From the NCBI RefSeq assembly GCF_023073915.1, contig NZ_JADPKK010000022.1:1984001-2048000 (forward strand): a stretch of 64,000 bases of DNA, written 5' to 3'. Shown one piece after another: positions 7,361-15,693 of the stretch. Under the pieces are notes generated by a model, which was not told the origin of the DNA, ran no database searches, and saw only the letters and a program-made list of their open reading frames with translations. The position numbers and the translations under genes are program-made. Position 1 is the first letter of the stretch. Each line of letters opens with the position of its first letter. The DNA is from Bradyrhizobium sp. 149. GTDB taxonomy: Bacteria; Pseudomonadota; Alphaproteobacteria; Rhizobiales; Xanthobacteraceae.

Positions 7361-8530
7361 TTAAAACGGCAGCCCCACGTAATTCTCCGATAGCGAGGTC
7401 ATCGCGGCCTGCGACTGCGTGACGTAGTCGAGCTCGGCGAGCTGGATGCGGGCGCCGATGGTGCCGGTGTCGGGGAATTTGTGCAGCATCGAGGTCATCC
7501 ACCAGGAGAAGCGCACGGCTTTCCAGACCCTTGCCAGCGCCTTGGCGGAATAGGCGTCGATCCCGGCGCTCGACTTCTCGTCATAGAACTCGCGAAATGC
7601 GCTCGACAGATAGTGCGCGTCGCTCGCGGCGAGGTTCAGCCCTTTGGCGCCGGTCGGCGGGACGATATGGGCGGCATCGCCGCACAGGAACATCCTGCCG
7701 AAGCGCATCGGCTCGGCGACGAAGCTGCGCAGCGGCGCAATGCTCTTCTCGATCGAGGGACCTGTGATGAGACTGTCCGCGGCATCCTGGTCAAGCCGGC
7801 GCCTGAGCTCGTCCCAGAAGCGGTCGTCCGGCCATTGGTCAACATGATCGTCGAGTGCGCACTGCACATAGTAACGGCTGCGCCTGGTCGAACGCATGGT
7901 GCACAGCGCAAAGCCGCGGGCGTGGTTGGAATAGATCAGCTCATGGCTGACCGGCGGCGTATCGGAGAGGATGCCGAGCCAGCCGAACGGATAGACGCGC
8001 TCGAACTCCTCGATCGCGGAAGCCGGAACGCTGGCGCGGCTGATCCCGTGAAAGCCATCGCAACCGGCGACGAAATCGCAATCGAGCGTGTGGGTGACGC
8101 CGTCTTTCGCGTAGGTTACGCGCGGGTGACCGCCATCAAAATCATGTGGCTGCGTGTCCTTGGCCTCGTAGACCGAAATGAGACCGGCGGCCTTGCGCGC
8201 ATTCATCAAGTCGAGCGTGACCTCGGTCTGGCCGTAGATCATGACCGTCTTGCCGGTCGCAGCCTTCATGTCGATGCGGTGACGGCGACCCGAGAAGGCG
8301 AGCTCGATCCCTTCATGCACCAAGCCTTCGGCATGCGCCCGCGCGCCGGCGCCGATCTGGTCGAGCAGCGCGACGGTTCCCTCCTCCAGCAGCCCGGCGC
8401 GGATGCGGCCGAGCACATAGTCCGGGCTCTGCCGCTCCAGAATGACATTGTCGATGCCGTAACCGTGCAGCAGTTGCCCAAGCAACAATCCGGCCGGCCC
8501 TGCCCCGATGATTGCGACCTTTGTCCGCAA
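7361..8530 (-). CDS. pobA: 4-hydroxybenzoate 3-monooxygenase
   Basis: FAD-dependent, NAD(P)H-using hydroxylase that converts 4-hydroxybenzoate to protocatechuate. The 389 residues equal the family length. FAD motifs are GAGPAG (9-14), AGCDG (155-159) and FLCGDAAHIVPPTGAKGLNL (281-300). Substrate-site residues known in Pseudomonas PobA are matched at an offset of one: Tyr200, Arg213, Tyr221 and Tyr384 (in SENYVGLP); Ser212 is replaced by Thr211. The start is TTG at 8530, with GGAGGA seven to twelve bases upstream; the frame is open much further 5' but that part only overlaps the opposite-strand dctP gene. It is divergent from the TRAP importer, and its promoter region holds a GTTAT-N5-ATAAT dyad. 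It would act after the CoA ligase/thioesterase operon at 12979-16885. Confidence 0.95.
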   Translation of the reverse strand: MRTKVAIIGAGPAGLLLGQLLHGYGIDNVILERQSPDYVLGRIRAGLLEEGTVALLDQIGAGARAHAEGLVHEGIELAFSGRRHRIDMKAATGKTVMIYGQTEVTLDLMNARKAAGLISVYEAKDTQPHDFDGGHPRVTYAKDGVTHTLDCDFVAGCDGFHGISRASVPASAIEEFERVYPFGWLGILSDTPPVSHELIYSNHARGFALCTMRSTRRSRYYVQCALDDHVDQWPDDRFWDELRRRLDQDAADSLITGPSIEKSIAPLRSFVAEPMRFGRMFLCGDAAHIVPPTGAKGLNLAASDAHYLSSAFREFYDEKSSAGIDAYSAKALARVWKAVRFSWWMTSMLHKFPDTGTIGARIQLAELDYVTQSQAAMTSLSENYVGLPF

Positions 8531-8597
8531 TACTTGCTCCTCCCGATCCTGTAGGCTTTCGGCGCGGCTCGCTTGTCGCAGCCCTCCGCGCACGATA

Positions 8598-8612
8598 ATT
8601 ATATCATATAAC
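8598..8612. promoter_or_regulatory. Dyad upstream of pobA (GTTAT-N5-ATAAT on minus strand)
   Basis: On the minus strand the sequence reads GTTATATGATATAAT, containing the perfect palindrome TTATAT-C-ATATAA (8599-8611 on plus). Half-sites and spacing match those at 1243 and 12945. It lies about 70 bp upstream of the pobA start, where an operator or promoter element is expected. Confidence 0.55.
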
Positions 8613-8677
8613 CGTTGAGAAAAAGGGGAGCGCGCGGCGGCACGCCAGTTCCGGCTTGAACGCGCCGACCAATTAGA

Positions 8678-8687
8678 TAACATGTTA
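8678..8687. promoter_or_regulatory. Palindrome upstream of dctP
   Basis: The perfect 10-bp palindrome TAACATGTTA sits in an AT-rich stretch 54 bp before dctP, in otherwise GC-rich DNA. Its outer flanks (TTAG and TTAA) are not well matched. It does not share the N5 spacing of the neighbouring GTTAT dyads, so it may bind a different regulator. Confidence 0.4.
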
Positions 8688-8740
8688 ATTAACGAGACCG
8701 GGCCATCGAAGCCCGCCGTCAAAAGAGGGAGAGACACGTG

Positions 8741-9757
8741 ATGAGGAAAGCCTGTCTGGCGTTGCTGCTGGCAACAAGCGTGAGCCCTGCGTTCGCGCAG
8801 GACAAGACCTTCGATCTGAAGATCTCGCACTGGGTGCCGGCCTCGCATCCGCTGCAGAAATCGCTGGAGGATTGGGCCGCCGCGGTCGAGAAGGATTCCG
8901 GCGGCACCATCAAGGGCAAGGTGTTTCCGGCCCAGCAGATGGGCAAGGCATTCGACCATTACGACATGGCGCGCGACGGCATCGCCGACGTCACCTACGT
9001 CAATCCGGGGTACCAGCCCGGCCGTTTCCCGATCATCGGCGCCGGCGAATTGCCGTTCCTGATCTCGGACGCCAAGGGCGGCTCGATGGGTCTGGACGCG
9101 TGGTATCGCAAATATGCCGAGAAGGAGATGAAGGACGTCAAATACTGCCTCGCCTTCGTCCACTCGCCCTCTTCCTTCCACTCCAAGACCAAGAAGATCG
9201 TGATGCCGGAGGACGTGAAGGGCCTCAAGATCCGCCCCGCCCACGCCACCATGGCGAATTTCGTCACCTCGCTCGGCGGCACCAATGTGCAGTCCTCCGC
9301 GCCCGAAGTGCGCGACATCATCGAGCGCGGCGTCGCCGACGGCGTCACCTTCCCCTGGGGCTCGCTGGTGCTGTTCGGCATCGACAAGGTGACCAAGTAC
9401 GACATGGAGGCGCCGCTCTACACCACGACCTTCGTGTTCGTCATGAACAAGGACAAGTACAATGCGATGTCGGAAAAGCAGAAGGCCGCGATCGACAAGA
9501 ATTGCACGATCGACATGGCCGGCGTGGTCGGCGAGTACTGGGGCAAGTTCGAGGATACCGGTATCGACAAGGTCAAGGCGCAGACCGATCACGAGGTCTA
9601 CAAGCTGACGCCCGAGCAGACCGCCACCTGGAAGAAGGCCGCCGAGCCGCTGGTGAAGACCTGGTCCGACGGCGCCAAGAAGACCGGCGCGGATCCGGAC
9701 GCGGCGCTTAGCGAACTGAAGGCCTCGCTGAAGAAGTACAACGCGCTGGCGGAGTAG
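8741..9757 (+). CDS. TRAP transporter substrate-binding protein (DctP family)
   Basis: Periplasmic solute receptor of 338 residues. An N-terminal signal peptide (RKACLALLLATSVSPAFAQ, cleavage probably after AFA) precedes a DctP fold: LKISHWVPASHPLQKSLEDW, the GKVFPAQQMGKAF region and LKIRPAHATMANFVTSLGG. The Arg in KIRP is the conserved carboxylate-anchoring residue of TRAP receptors. I chose ATG 8741 behind AGAGGGAGAGA; a GTG at 8738 is in frame. DctQ (9891) and DctM (10403) follow, completing a tripartite Na+-coupled importer. With pobA divergent and aromatic genes nearby, an aromatic or other organic acid is the likely cargo. Confidence 0.93.
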   Translation: MRKACLALLLATSVSPAFAQDKTFDLKISHWVPASHPLQKSLEDWAAAVEKDSGGTIKGKVFPAQQMGKAFDHYDMARDGIADVTYVNPGYQPGRFPIIGAGELPFLISDAKGGSMGLDAWYRKYAEKEMKDVKYCLAFVHSPSSFHSKTKKIVMPEDVKGLKIRPAHATMANFVTSLGGTNVQSSAPEVRDIIERGVADGVTFPWGSLVLFGIDKVTKYDMEAPLYTTTFVFVMNKDKYNAMSEKQKAAIDKNCTIDMAGVVGEYWGKFEDTGIDKVKAQTDHEVYKLTPEQTATWKKAAEPLVKTWSDGAKKTGADPDAALSELKASLKKYNALAE

Positions 9758-9890
9758 CGCTTCGTCGAAACACATGCGACGGCGGGATACCTCTCGCCGC
9801 CGTTGTTCTGCAAGCGGGCCGAGACCTGAGGAGCGCACCGCGCGTCCTCCCCTTCTCGCCGCTGAGGATGACATGTTTTAGGAAGCTCCC

Positions 9891-10400
9891 ATGAAGCGCA
9901 GCTGGATGGATCGCGTTATCGATTCGATCGAATGGATCGCAGCGGCCTTCGTCGGCATCGTCGCGCTCGACATCTTCCTGTCGGTGCTGCTGCGCAACAC
10001 GCTGAACTACGCGATCCCCGACAGTTTCGACATCGGCCGCATGCTGCTCGGCATCCTCATCTTCTGGGGCATCGCCGCGACCTCCTACCGCGGCACCCAC
10101 ATCACGGTCGACCTGGTCTGGGGCAATGTCGGGCCACGCTACCAGCGCTGGATCGACGTGTTCGCAACACTGGTGCTGCTGTTCGTCGTCACGGTGCAGA
10201 CCTGGACGCTGTTCGACAAGGTGCGCGGCACCTACAACGACAACGTCCAGACCTTCGACATGCACATGCCGAGCTGGCCGTTCTTCGCGATCGCCTGGAT
10301 CGGCGACGTCTCGGCCGTGCTGCTGATCGCGATCCGCACCTATCGGTTGATATTCCATCCCGAAGAGATGCACGACCCCAAGCTGAAGGCGACGGAGTAA
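9891..10400 (+). CDS. TRAP transporter small permease (DctQ family)
   Basis: A 169-residue membrane protein with four hydrophobic segments (about 14-34, 50-70, 91-111, 133-155) and the family pattern SVLLRNTLNYAIPDSFDIGRMLLGILIFWGIAATSYRGTHITVDL. DctQ proteins bridge the receptor and the large DctM subunit. It lies 133 bp after dctP and 2 bp before dctM, so it is co-transcribed with both. The dctP-dctQ gap shows no clear terminator. Confidence 0.92.
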   Translation: MKRSWMDRVIDSIEWIAAAFVGIVALDIFLSVLLRNTLNYAIPDSFDIGRMLLGILIFWGIAATSYRGTHITVDLVWGNVGPRYQRWIDVFATLVLLFVVTVQTWTLFDKVRGTYNDNVQTFDMHMPSWPFFAIAWIGDVSAVLLIAIRTYRLIFHPEEMHDPKLKATE

Positions 10401-10402
10401 TC

Positions 10403-11722
10403 ATGAGCACCGATGCCGTCGCCGTTATCGGCTTCGTTTCCCTGTTCGCCCTGATGCTGCTGCGCGTGCCCGTCGGCATGGCCATGGGCCTCGTCGGCGT
10501 CTCCGGCTTCTCCTACCTCGTCGGCGCCACGCCGGCGCTGAAGCTGGTCGGCCAGACGTCGATGCGCACGGTGACCGACTACACCTTCGGCGTCATCCCG
10601 ATGTTCTTGCTGATGGGCTCCTTCGTCAGCAATTCCGGCATGAGCCGGGAGCTGTTCCGCGCCGCCAACGGCTTTGTCGGGCATCTGCGCGGCGGGCTCG
10701 GCATCGCCACCGTCGGCGCCTGCGGCGGCTTTGCCGCGATCTGCGGGTCTTCCGTCGCGACCGCCGCCACCTTCTCCGCGGTCGCTTACCCCGAGATGCG
10801 CCGTTTCGGCTATCCGCAATCCTTTGCCACCGGCGTGATCGCCGCCGGTGGCACGCTGGGCGCGATGCTGCCGCCCTCGACCGTGCTCGCCGTCTACGGC
10901 ATCATCACCGAGCAGGACATCGGCAAGCTGTTCATCGCCGGCATCATCCCCGGCATCCTGGCGATGACGATGTACATGATCACGATCTTCCTGATCGGCT
11001 ATTTCCGGCCGGACTTCTTGCCCAAGGGCAAGGTGACACCGTGGCGCGAGCGCTTCGCCGGCCTGAAGGAGATCTGGGCGCCGGTGCTGCTGTTCGTGTT
11101 CGTGATCGGCGGACTGTACGGCCTGCCCTATTTGCCGCGCTTCACGCCGACGGAAGCCGGCGGCGTCGGCGCGGCCGGCGCCTTCATCATTGGCGTGCTG
11201 ACGGGCCGCCTCGACCGCGAGAAGATCCTGGCCTCGCTGCTGCAGGCGACGCGCACGGCGGCCGCGGTGTTCACCGTGCTGATCGGCGCCTTGATCTTCG
11301 GCTATTTCCTCACGGTGACGCAGACCCCGCAGAAGGTGACCGAGTTCCTCACCGGACTCGGTCTCGGTCCCTACGGCGTGCTGACGCTGATCATGGTGAT
11401 GTATCTCGTGCTCGGCTGCCTGATGGACGCGATGGCGATGATCATCCTCACCGTGCCGATCATCTTCCCCGTGATCATGCATCTCGGCTTCGATCCGATC
11501 TGGTTCGGCGTCATCATCGTCATGACGGTCGAGCTCGGCCTGATCCACCCGCCGGTGGGCATGAACGTCTTTGTCATCAAAAGCGTGGTGAAGGACGTCT
11601 CCTTCTCCACGATCTTCAAGGGCGTAATCCCGTTCGTGGCGACGGACCTCGTGCGCCTGGTGATCCTGATCGCCTTCCCGCTGCTGGCGACATGGCTGCC
11701 GACGCGGATGATGGCGCATTGA
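10403..11722 (+). CDS. TRAP transporter large permease (DctM family)
   Basis: A 439-residue polytopic protein with DctM landmarks: LLRVPVGMAMGLVG near the N-terminus, FLLMGSFVSNSGMSRELF, GGFAAICGSSVATAATF (~105-121), GTLGAMLPPSTVLAVYGI and GLIHPPVGMNVFVI near the C-terminus. DctM forms the Na+-coupled translocation path of TRAP importers. The start is the ATG two bases after the dctQ stop. It is followed 11 bp later by a DUF3237 gene, which may belong to the same transcript. Confidence 0.94.
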   Translation: MSTDAVAVIGFVSLFALMLLRVPVGMAMGLVGVSGFSYLVGATPALKLVGQTSMRTVTDYTFGVIPMFLLMGSFVSNSGMSRELFRAANGFVGHLRGGLGIATVGACGGFAAICGSSVATAATFSAVAYPEMRRFGYPQSFATGVIAAGGTLGAMLPPSTVLAVYGIITEQDIGKLFIAGIIPGILAMTMYMITIFLIGYFRPDFLPKGKVTPWRERFAGLKEIWAPVLLFVFVIGGLYGLPYLPRFTPTEAGGVGAAGAFIIGVLTGRLDREKILASLLQATRTAAAVFTVLIGALIFGYFLTVTQTPQKVTEFLTGLGLGPYGVLTLIMVMYLVLGCLMDAMAMIILTVPIIFPVIMHLGFDPIWFGVIIVMTVELGLIHPPVGMNVFVIKSVVKDVSFSTIFKGVIPFVATDLVRLVILIAFPLLATWLPTRMMAH

Positions 11723-11733
11723 GAGGCGACGCC

Positions 11734-12195
11734 ATGACCACACCGGTGCTTGAGACAAAATACGTCTTCACCATCACCGCTGGGATCGGCGACGTCGTCA
11801 CCGCCGGCGAGACCGGCATCGGCATTCGCCGCATCATCCCGATCCTCGGTGGCGAGGTGACGGGCACGATCACCGGCAAGGTGCTGCCGTTTGGCGCCGA
11901 TTTCCAGACCATCCGCCCGAACGAGCTAATTGATCTCGAAGCGAAGTACGCCTTCGAAACCGACGACGGTGCCATCGTCTATGTCGAGAACAAGGGCATG
12001 CGCTTCGGCCCGGTCGAGCTGTTGCAGAAGCTCAAGCGCGGCGAGCCGGTGGACCCGAAACTGATCTATTTCCGCACCGTGCCGAAATTCGAGACCGGAC
12101 ATGAAAAGTACCGCTGGCTGATGCAGCACATCTTCGTCGGCTCAGCCGCGCGCCATGCGGATCGCGTCGTGATCGACGTGCATCAAGTGATGTGA
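11734..12195 (+). CDS. DUF3237 family protein
   Basis: A 153-residue soluble protein matching the DUF3237 pattern: LETKYVFTITAGIGDVVTAG, GTITGKVLPFGADFQTIRP, then YAFETDDGAIVYVENKG and YFRTVPKFETGHEKYRWL. The family is a small beta-barrel without an assigned reaction and often sits beside aromatic-catabolism and TRAP genes. The gene follows dctM by 11 bp and probably ends that operon. A role in modifying or binding the imported compound is inference. Confidence 0.85.
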   Translation: MTTPVLETKYVFTITAGIGDVVTAGETGIGIRRIIPILGGEVTGTITGKVLPFGADFQTIRPNELIDLEAKYAFETDDGAIVYVENKGMRFGPVELLQKLKRGEPVDPKLIYFRTVPKFETGHEKYRWLMQHIFVGSAARHADRVVIDVHQVM

Positions 12196-12197
12196 CA

Positions 12198-12230
12198 TTG
12201 ACAGCTCCATCGAATGTGTATAAATACACA
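12198..12230 (+). promoter_or_regulatory. hicAB promoter with overlapping operator palindrome
   Basis: TTGACA (12198-12203) followed after 17 bp by TAAATA (12221-12226) makes a good sigma-70-type promoter. The perfect dyad TGTGTA-TAAA-TACACA (12215-12230) covers the -10 element, the classic site for autorepression by a HicB-type antitoxin. The predicted transcription start (~12233) falls on the hicA ATG. Confidence 0.7.
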
Positions 12231-12232
12231 CC

Positions 12233-12421
12233 ATGAATAGCCGGGACATTATCTCGGCCCTTCAGCGGGATGGCTGGGTCCAAGTGACTCAGAAGGGCAG
12301 CCACGTTCAGTTCAAACACCCCGCGAAACAGGGCCGCGTCACGGTCCCTCATCTGAAACGGGACGTCCCTCTCGGAACGCTGAAGAGTATTGAAAAGCAA
12401 TCCGGCCTGAAACTGAGGTAA
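12233..12421 (+). CDS. hicA: HicA mRNA-interferase toxin
   Basis: A 62-residue protein with the HicA double-stranded-RNA-binding-like fold: MNSRDIISALQRDGWVQVTQ then KGSHVQFKHP, with catalytic His24 in the GSH motif, followed by RVTVPHLKRDVPLGTLKSIEKQSGL. Length and motif order are standard for HicA, which cleaves mRNA and tmRNA to arrest growth. It is followed five bases later by the antitoxin gene hicB. No ribosome-binding site precedes the ATG, and the promoter prediction puts the transcript start at or next to the ATG, so the mRNA may be leaderless. The toxin-first order is usual for hicAB. Confidence 0.94.
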   Translation: MNSRDIISALQRDGWVQVTQKGSHVQFKHPAKQGRVTVPHLKRDVPLGTLKSIEKQSGLKLR

Positions 12422-12426
12422 GCCCC

Positions 12427-12825
12427 ATGCGCCATTACATTGGTCTTATCCATAAGGACGCCGACAGCGATTTCGGCGTGTCGTTTCCCGATTTGCCGGG
12501 CCTCATCACCGCAGGGACCACGCTCGACGAAGCGCGTGACATGGCTGAGGAAGCGCTGGCGTTTCATCTCGAAGGCTTGGCCGTAGACGGAGAAGCGATC
12601 CCAGAGCCTTCCTCGCTCGAAGAGATCATGTCGACGCCCGAGAACCGCTCCGGCGTCGCCATTCTGGTGTCGGTGAAGGACGACCAGCCAAAGGTCGTGC
12701 GCGTCAATGTCACCCTGCCCGGAGATGTCCTGGAGCAAATCGACAAATACGCCGCGGCCAACGGCTACACGCGATCAGGCCTGCTCGCTCAGGCCGCGAA
12801 GAAGCTCATTACCGACGCAGCCTGA
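12427..12825 (+). CDS. hicB: HicB antitoxin with C-terminal ribbon-helix-helix domain
   Basis: A 132-residue antitoxin. Residues 1-70 form the degraded RNase-H-like HicB fold (YIGLIHKDADSDFGVSFPDLPG, TTLDEARDMAEEALAFHLEG). Residues ~92-130 are a ribbon-helix-helix DNA-binding segment (VVRVNVTLPGDVLEQIDKYA ... GYTRSGLLAQAAKKLI). It should bind HicA and repress the operon through the palindrome at 12215-12230. Unlike hicA it has a clear GAGG nine bases before its ATG, so antitoxin may be translated more efficiently than toxin from the shared message. Confidence 0.94.
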   Translation: MRHYIGLIHKDADSDFGVSFPDLPGLITAGTTLDEARDMAEEALAFHLEGLAVDGEAIPEPSSLEEIMSTPENRSGVAILVSVKDDQPKVVRVNVTLPGDVLEQIDKYAAANGYTRSGLLAQAAKKLITDAA

Positions 12826-12944
12826 GGCGCTTCGCTTCCGGAACATTGCGCCCGATGCGGCGACCGACGGCCTGCTCTCTTCCCGGGGTTCGAGGAGGGT
12901 CCCTGCCACGCACCCGCGACCGCTTCTTGACTCCCCCGAAATTC

Positions 12945-12959
12945 GTTATACAACATAAC
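12945..12959. promoter_or_regulatory. Dyad upstream of the hydroxycinnamate-type operon
   Basis: GTTAT-ACAAC-ATAAC is a perfect 5-bp inverted repeat 19 bp before the crotonase ATG. It has the same half-site and spacing as the dyads at 1243-1257 and 8598-8612. Its position close to the start codon suits repression. Regulator not shown; a MarR protein is the inference. Confidence 0.6.
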
Positions 12960-12978
12960 TATTCTGACAAGGACGCAA

Positions 12979-13788
12979 ATGACACAGGGAAACGCCGAGA
13001 CCGCTGACGCGGGCGCCTCCGGGCTTTTGAGGATCGAGCGGGCGGACCGGGTTTTGACCGTCGGTCTGAACCGGCCGGCCAAGCGTAATGCGCTCAACGA
13101 CGGCATCATCCTGGAAATCGGCGAGTGCTTTGCCTCCTTGCCCGAGGATATCGGCGCGGTCGTCATCCACGGCATCGGCGACCATTTCTCAAGCGGTCTC
13201 GACCTGTCCGAGCTGACCGACCATGACGCCACCGGCGGACTTCTGCATTCTCAAATGTGGCACCGGGTGTTCGACCGCATCCAGTACAGCCGGGTGCCCG
13301 TGATCGCGGCGCTGAGGGGCGCCGTGATCGGCGGCGGGCTGGAGCTCGCCTGCGCGGCGCATATCCGCGTCGCCGAGCCCTCGACCTATTTCGCGCTGCC
13401 GGAGGGGCAGCGCGGCATCTTCGTCGGCGGCGGCGGTTCGGTGCGCCTGCCGCGGCTGATCGGCGTCGCCAGGATGATGGACATGATGCTGACCGGCCGG
13501 GTCTATTCCGCGACCGAAGGCGCCTCCTACGGCTTTGCGCAATATGTCACGGAGGCCGGCAACGGCCTCGGCAAGGCAATGGAGCTTGCGACCAAGGTTG
13601 CCTCCAACGCGCCACTGACGAACTTCGCCGTGCTCCAGGCGCTACCGATGATCGCCGAAGCCAATCCGCAGACCGGTCTCCTGATGGAATCGCTGATGGC
13701 GACGGTGGCGCAGAGCGACAAAGAGGCAAAACGCAGGATCCGCGAGTTCCTCGAGCACAAGACCGCAAAGGTGAAACCGAAATCATGA
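12979..13788 (+). CDS. Enoyl-CoA hydratase/isomerase (crotonase) family protein
   Basis: A 269-residue crotonase. Substrate-binding region VGLNRPAKRNALND, oxyanion-hole residues in HFSSGLDLSEL and AVIGGGLELACAAHIRVA, and catalytic-type glutamates in GGGLELA and FALPEGQRGIFVGG are all retained, so it should be active. It starts the operon; its stop overlaps the CoA-ligase start (ATGA at 13785-13788). In context it would hydrate, or hydrate and cleave, the cinnamoyl-CoA double bond. Sequence motifs do not closely resemble Pseudomonas feruloyl-CoA hydratase-lyase, so whether it cleaves to an aldehyde or only hydrates is open. Confidence 0.88.
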   Translation: MTQGNAETADAGASGLLRIERADRVLTVGLNRPAKRNALNDGIILEIGECFASLPEDIGAVVIHGIGDHFSSGLDLSELTDHDATGGLLHSQMWHRVFDRIQYSRVPVIAALRGAVIGGGLELACAAHIRVAEPSTYFALPEGQRGIFVGGGGSVRLPRLIGVARMMDMMLTGRVYSATEGASYGFAQYVTEAGNGLGKAMELATKVASNAPLTNFAVLQALPMIAEANPQTGLLMESLMATVAQSDKEAKRRIREFLEHKTAKVKPKS

Positions 13789-15668
13789 GCGCGCAGCCGT
13801 CCTCTTCCAGCATGGAGCGCGGCGCGAGCACTTCCCCGCTGCGGCCCATTTCGTTCGGCGATCCCGTCGTCAATATCGAGCGGCGCGACGACGGCACGAT
13901 TTACCTGCGGCCCAAACAGCCACTCTGCGACTACCCGGTCCGCATCACCGACCGCCTGCATCATTGGGCGAAGACGACGCCGGACCGCGTCTTCATGGCC
14001 GAGCGCGAAGGCAACCGCGGCTGGCGCAAGATCAGCTACGCCGAGCTGCTCGCAGCCAGCCGGCACATCGCCTCAGGCCTGATTGCGCGCGGGCTGTCGG
14101 CGGAGCGGCCGGTCGTCATCCTCTCCGGCAATTCGATCGACCACGCATTGCTGGCGTTCGGCGCGTTCTATGCCGGCATTCCGTTCTGCCCGGTGTCGCC
14201 GGCCTACTCGCTGGTGTCGAAGGATTACGGCAAGCTGTCCTACCTCATGAAGCTGCTGACACCCGGCCTCGTCTTCGCCGAGGACGCCGACAAGTTCGCC
14301 GACGCGCTCGCGGCCAACGTCTCGCTTGGCACCGAGATCGCTGCGTCCTACGGCCGCGTGCCGGGCCGAGACGTCACCTTGCTCGCCGACCTCATGGCGA
14401 CGCCGATCCGCGGCGATCTGGACGAGGTCCACGGCAGGATCGGCCCCGACACCATCGCGAAATTCCTGCTGACCTCGGGCTCGACCGGCAATCCCAAGGC
14501 CGTCATCAACACCCAGCGCATGATCTGCGCCAACCAGGTGATGCTGCGCGAGACGCTCGCCTTCCTCAAGGACGAGCCACCCGTCATCATCGACTGGTTG
14601 CCCTGGAATCACACCTTTGGCGGCAACCACAATATCGGGCTGACACTCTACAATGGCGGCTCGATGTATCTCGATGCCGGCAAGCCGGTGCCCGGAGGCA
14701 TCGAGGAAACCGTGCGCAATCTCCAGGAGATTTCGCCGACGGTTTATTTCAACGTGCCCAAGGGTTACGAGTCGCTGCTGCCATATTTGCGCGACGACCA
14801 GGGCCTGCGCGCAAAATTCTTCGACCGGCTGCATGCGATGTTCTTCTCGGGCGCGGCGCTGTCGCCGTTCGTCTGGAACAGCCTCGACGAGCTCGCGGCG
14901 AAGGAAAAAGGCTACCGCGTGCCGATGCTGACCGGCTTAGGTGCAACCGAGACCGCGCCGTTCTTCATGTCGGTCAACCCGCGCACCAGCCGCTCCGGCC
15001 ATGTCGGGCTGCCGGTCTCGGGCAATGACGCCAAGCTGGTGCCGAACAACGGCAAGCTGGAAGTGCGTTGCAAGGGTCCGAACGTGATGCCCGGCTACTG
15101 GCGCCAGCCCGACATCACCGCAAAATCGTTCGACGAAGAAGGCTTCTACAAGCTCGGCGATGCGCTCAAGCCCGTCGATCCCGATGATCTCAACGCCGGC
15201 TTCGATTTCGACGGCCGCATCGGTGAGGATTTCAAGCTCGGCAGCGGCACCTGGGTCAGCGTCGGCCCTTTGCGCGCACGCTTCGTTGCGGCCTGCGCGC
15301 CACTGGTGCGCGACGTCGTCATCGCCGGCATCAACCGCGACGAGGTCTCCGCGCTCGTCGTGCTCGATCTCGACGGCTGCCGGCTGATCAACCCGACGCT
15401 GCCGGCGGACGATCTCGTCGTCGCGACCCGCGACCGGCTGGTGCGCGAGGCTTTCCGCGAACGGCTGACCCGTTTTCTCGGCGAAGCCACCGGCTCCTCG
15501 ACGCGGATCACGCGCGCGATCCTCATGGACACACCACTGTCCATCGACAAGGGCGAAGTCACCGACAAGGGCTCGATCAACCAGCGCGCGGTGCTCGAGC
15601 ATCGCAGCCTGCTGATCGAGGAGCTCTACGCTGCCAATCCATCCGACCGTGTGATATCGGTCGGCTAA
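13785..15668 (+). CDS. Feruloyl/coumaroyl-CoA synthase-type AMP-forming ligase
   Basis: A 627-residue adenylate-forming enzyme with the phosphate loop LLTSGSTGNPKAVIN (about 227-241), DWLPWNHTFGGNHNIG, MLTGLGATETAPFFMS and GRIGEDFKLGSGTWVSVGPLR. The WLPWNHTFGG block and the divergent C-terminal region are characteristic of feruloyl-CoA synthases (EC 6.2.1.34) rather than ordinary acyl-CoA synthetases. It is coupled to the upstream crotonase and followed by an SDR and a 4-hydroxybenzoyl-CoA-type thioesterase. It would activate a hydroxycinnamic acid as the first intracellular step. Which of p-coumarate, ferulate or caffeate is preferred cannot be read from the sequence. Confidence 0.85.
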   Translation: MSAQPSSSSMERGASTSPLRPISFGDPVVNIERRDDGTIYLRPKQPLCDYPVRITDRLHHWAKTTPDRVFMAEREGNRGWRKISYAELLAASRHIASGLIARGLSAERPVVILSGNSIDHALLAFGAFYAGIPFCPVSPAYSLVSKDYGKLSYLMKLLTPGLVFAEDADKFADALAANVSLGTEIAASYGRVPGRDVTLLADLMATPIRGDLDEVHGRIGPDTIAKFLLTSGSTGNPKAVINTQRMICANQVMLRETLAFLKDEPPVIIDWLPWNHTFGGNHNIGLTLYNGGSMYLDAGKPVPGGIEETVRNLQEISPTVYFNVPKGYESLLPYLRDDQGLRAKFFDRLHAMFFSGAALSPFVWNSLDELAAKEKGYRVPMLTGLGATETAPFFMSVNPRTSRSGHVGLPVSGNDAKLVPNNGKLEVRCKGPNVMPGYWRQPDITAKSFDEEGFYKLGDALKPVDPDDLNAGFDFDGRIGEDFKLGSGTWVSVGPLRARFVAACAPLVRDVVIAGINRDEVSALVVLDLDGCRLINPTLPADDLVVATRDRLVREAFRERLTRFLGEATGSSTRITRAILMDTPLSIDKGEVTDKGSINQRAVLEHRSLLIEELYAANPSDRVISVG

Positions 15669-15693
15669 GAAATCATCGCTAAGGGAGAACGCC

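Noticed and set aside
8531..9874. Upstream continuation of the pobA frame across the dctP gene
   Set aside because: The sequence before the TTG at 8530 has no flavoprotein similarity; the FAD-binding motif begins right after the TTG, which has GGAGGA upstream, and dctP is clearly coding on the other strand.
10340..11758. 472-codon minus-strand frame opposite dctM
   Set aside because: Extremely His/Gln/Asp-rich translation without domains; antisense shadow of a well-defined TRAP permease.
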